From contig JAJYDZ010000079.1 in NCBI GenBank assembly GCA_021790415.1, positions 1-7,298 on the forward strand: a DNA stretch of 7,298 nt, read 5' to 3'. Below, one piece after another: positions 6,651 to 7,298 of this stretch. The DNA is from Thermoplasmata archaeon. Its GTDB lineage: Archaea; Thermoplasmatota; Thermoplasmata; Thermoplasmatales; Thermoplasmataceae. Position 1 is the stretch's first letter. Every line of letters begins with the position of its first letter. The position numbers were made by a program, and so were the translations under genes. The notes below the pieces were generated by a model that ran no database searches, was not told where the DNA came from, and worked only from the letters and a program-made list of their open reading frames with translations.

Positions 6651-7096
6651 CATACTGGTACAAGTATATTGATTCCAGACCTGACGGAAAGGAAATCGAT
6701 AAAATTCATTTTATATTCCTTAAGATACCTATCATACAGCCCCATATTCTTTCCACTTTCAAGTTTTACTGAAAAAAGTTTCCTGTCAATCTCAGGCATT
6801 CTTTTTATTTCTGATATTTCATTAAATTTCACGCTGTTTTTTTCCGATGGTTTTATTATGTATAGTCGGTCTTCATGGATTTCTATTGTGGCAAGTTTCA
6901 TGTATTTTTCCCTGTTATAGTAAAAAATGAAGATTAGCATTATCACGTATGGAAAAAGGTTTAGGAAATCAGCAACAAAAAAACCCGGATAAAGGTATAT
7001 TGGTATGATAATTGCGATAATGGCAAGAGCAATTGAAATTGGAATGAATGTAAGGGGGGCCGCCTTGAATGATATTATTGTCTTAGGGGATGCCAT
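6650..7096 (-). CDS. Membrane protein with two helices and a PH-like C-terminal domain
   Basis: From the ATG at 7096 the product is 148 residues. Two hydrophobic helices lie at about 13-36 and 44-62, joined by a short loop. The rest (about 66-148) is a soluble domain of alternating beta-type strands, including ATIEIHEDRLYIIKP (69-83), a SVKFNEISEIKRM strand pair (88-100), LFSVKLESGKNMGLYD (107-122) and a final helix. This '2 TM plus strand-rich domain with I-x-x-D-R/G-L and F-x-E-I-x-x-I' pattern resembles bacterial/archaeal PH-like (bPH, YcxB-like) membrane proteins, whose function is generally unknown; that assignment is inference. The frame can be extended to a TTG at 7114, but I chose the ATG because a weak TATA-like stretch (GATATTAG on the minus strand, about 7118-7125) lies 22-29 bases upstream of it. 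A 28-base inverted repeat lies further upstream. Confidence 0.7.
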   Translation of the reverse strand: MASPKTIISFKAAPLTFIPISIALAIIAIIIPIYLYPGFFVADFLNLFPYVIMLIFIFYYNREKYMKLATIEIHEDRLYIIKPSEKNSVKFNEISEIKRMPEIDRKLFSVKLESGKNMGLYDRYLKEYKMNFIDFLSVRSGINILVPV

Positions 7097-7131
7097 CAGG
7101 GAGTAAGTCCGCAATCGCTAATATCTTTTCG

Positions 7132-7159
7132 AATAGGAGTAGTATGAATCATACCTATT
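7132..7159. repeat. Nested inverted repeat in the membrane-gene/tRNA intergenic region
   Basis: The outer arms AATAGG (7132-7137) and CCTATT (7154-7159) enclose inner arms GTATGA (7142-7147) and TCATAC (7149-7154) around a single central A. The left side has four extra bases between the arms, so the symmetry is imperfect. It sits about 35-65 bases upstream of the leftward membrane-protein ATG and ahead of the tRNA promoter, the usual place for an operator. No regulator gene is present nearby. The repeat is seen; the function is a guess. Confidence 0.45.
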
Positions 7160-7187
7160 ATCGGAAAATTTATGCGTTCTAAGGGAA

Positions 7188-7196
7188 AAATAAATA
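7188..7196 (+). promoter_or_regulatory. TATA box of the tRNA-Cys gene
   Basis: AAATAAATA is centred about 29 bases before the first base of the mature tRNA, preceded by the purine-rich AAGGGAAA that could act as BRE. This is the normal archaeal tRNA promoter spacing if transcription begins close to the mature 5' end. Confidence 0.5.
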
Positions 7197-7220
7197 TGTG
7201 TTTTAGAATACCCGAATTAC

Positions 7221-7292
7221 GGATAGGTGGCAGAGAGGTGATGCGTGGGACTGCAGATCCCATTTACTAGGGTTCAAATCCCTACCTATCCT
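7221..7292 (+). tRNA. tRNA-Cys (anticodon GCA)
   Basis: A complete cloverleaf can be folded by eye. The acceptor stem GGATAGG (7221-7227) pairs perfectly with CCTATCC (7285-7291). The D stem is GCA/TGC (7230-7232 with 7242-7244) around a loop containing GG. The anticodon stem TGGGA/TCCCA encloses loop CTGCAGA, with anticodon GCA at 7253-7255. The variable loop is five bases (TTTAC), and the T stem TAGGG/CCCTA encloses TTCAAAT. The discriminator is T at 7292, the base expected for cysteine tRNAs, and CCA is not encoded (TTTG follows). There is no intron. Confidence 0.97.
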
Positions 7293-7298
7293 TTGTAC

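Noticed and set aside
6606..6920. 104-codon plus-strand reading frame
   Set aside because: It overlaps both small minus-strand membrane genes and is low-complexity Ser/Phe/Leu-rich, as expected of an antisense shadow of membrane-protein coding.
7097..7114. TTG start extending the two-helix membrane protein by six residues
   Set aside because: The ATG at 7096 has better spacing to an upstream TATA-like stretch, and TTG starts are less common.
7221..7298. tRNA 3' end as an attachment site of an integrated element
   Set aside because: No integrase gene and no repeated copy of the tRNA 3' end are present in the window.

Overview
The window looks archaeal and most likely comes from a Thermoplasmata/Thermoplasmatales-type organism (inference). 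It is AT-rich and uses many ATA, AGA and AGG codons. Most genes lack a ribosome binding site but have an A/T-rich TATA-like box about 25-28 bases before the ATG, which suits leaderless archaeal transcripts. The tRNA-Cys at the right end has no encoded CCA. The species cannot be fixed from the sequence alone.

Left part (1-5482): a probable cell-surface glycan locus. A large polytopic membrane protein of the DUF2079 type is transcribed leftward and runs off the window; it is open for 437 codons. Diverging from it is a compact rightward block of four genes: a GT4 glycosyltransferase, a short NAD(P)-dependent sugar epimerase/dehydratase (extended SDR), a second GT4 glycosyltransferase and a GT2 (GT-A fold) glycosyltransferase. 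The last three are tightly coupled, with an ATGA overlap and then an 11-base overlap. A plausible reading is that the SDR makes or modifies a nucleotide sugar, the GTs build a lipid-linked or protein-linked glycan on the cytoplasmic face, and the DUF2079 protein acts in the membrane. The acceptor and the sugars are unknown.

Middle (5483-6164): an A/T-only intergenic region containing a perfect 22-base palindrome, followed by a tandem rhodanese gene. Its first rhodanese domain appears catalytically dead; the second keeps the CEHGNRS loop.

Right part (6165-7298): two small leftward membrane-protein genes, convergent with the rhodanese gene. One is a four-helix hypothetical protein; the other has two helices followed by a soluble, probably PH-like, domain. 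Beyond them are an intergenic inverted repeat and a rightward tRNA-Cys(GCA) gene with its own TATA-like box.

I see no CRISPR array, insertion sequence, transposase or defence gene. The most interesting features are the stacked T-tracts inside the first operon gene, the symmetric element in the divergent promoter, the large AT palindrome, and the shortened SDR. No clearly new multi-gene system is demonstrable from the sequence alone.
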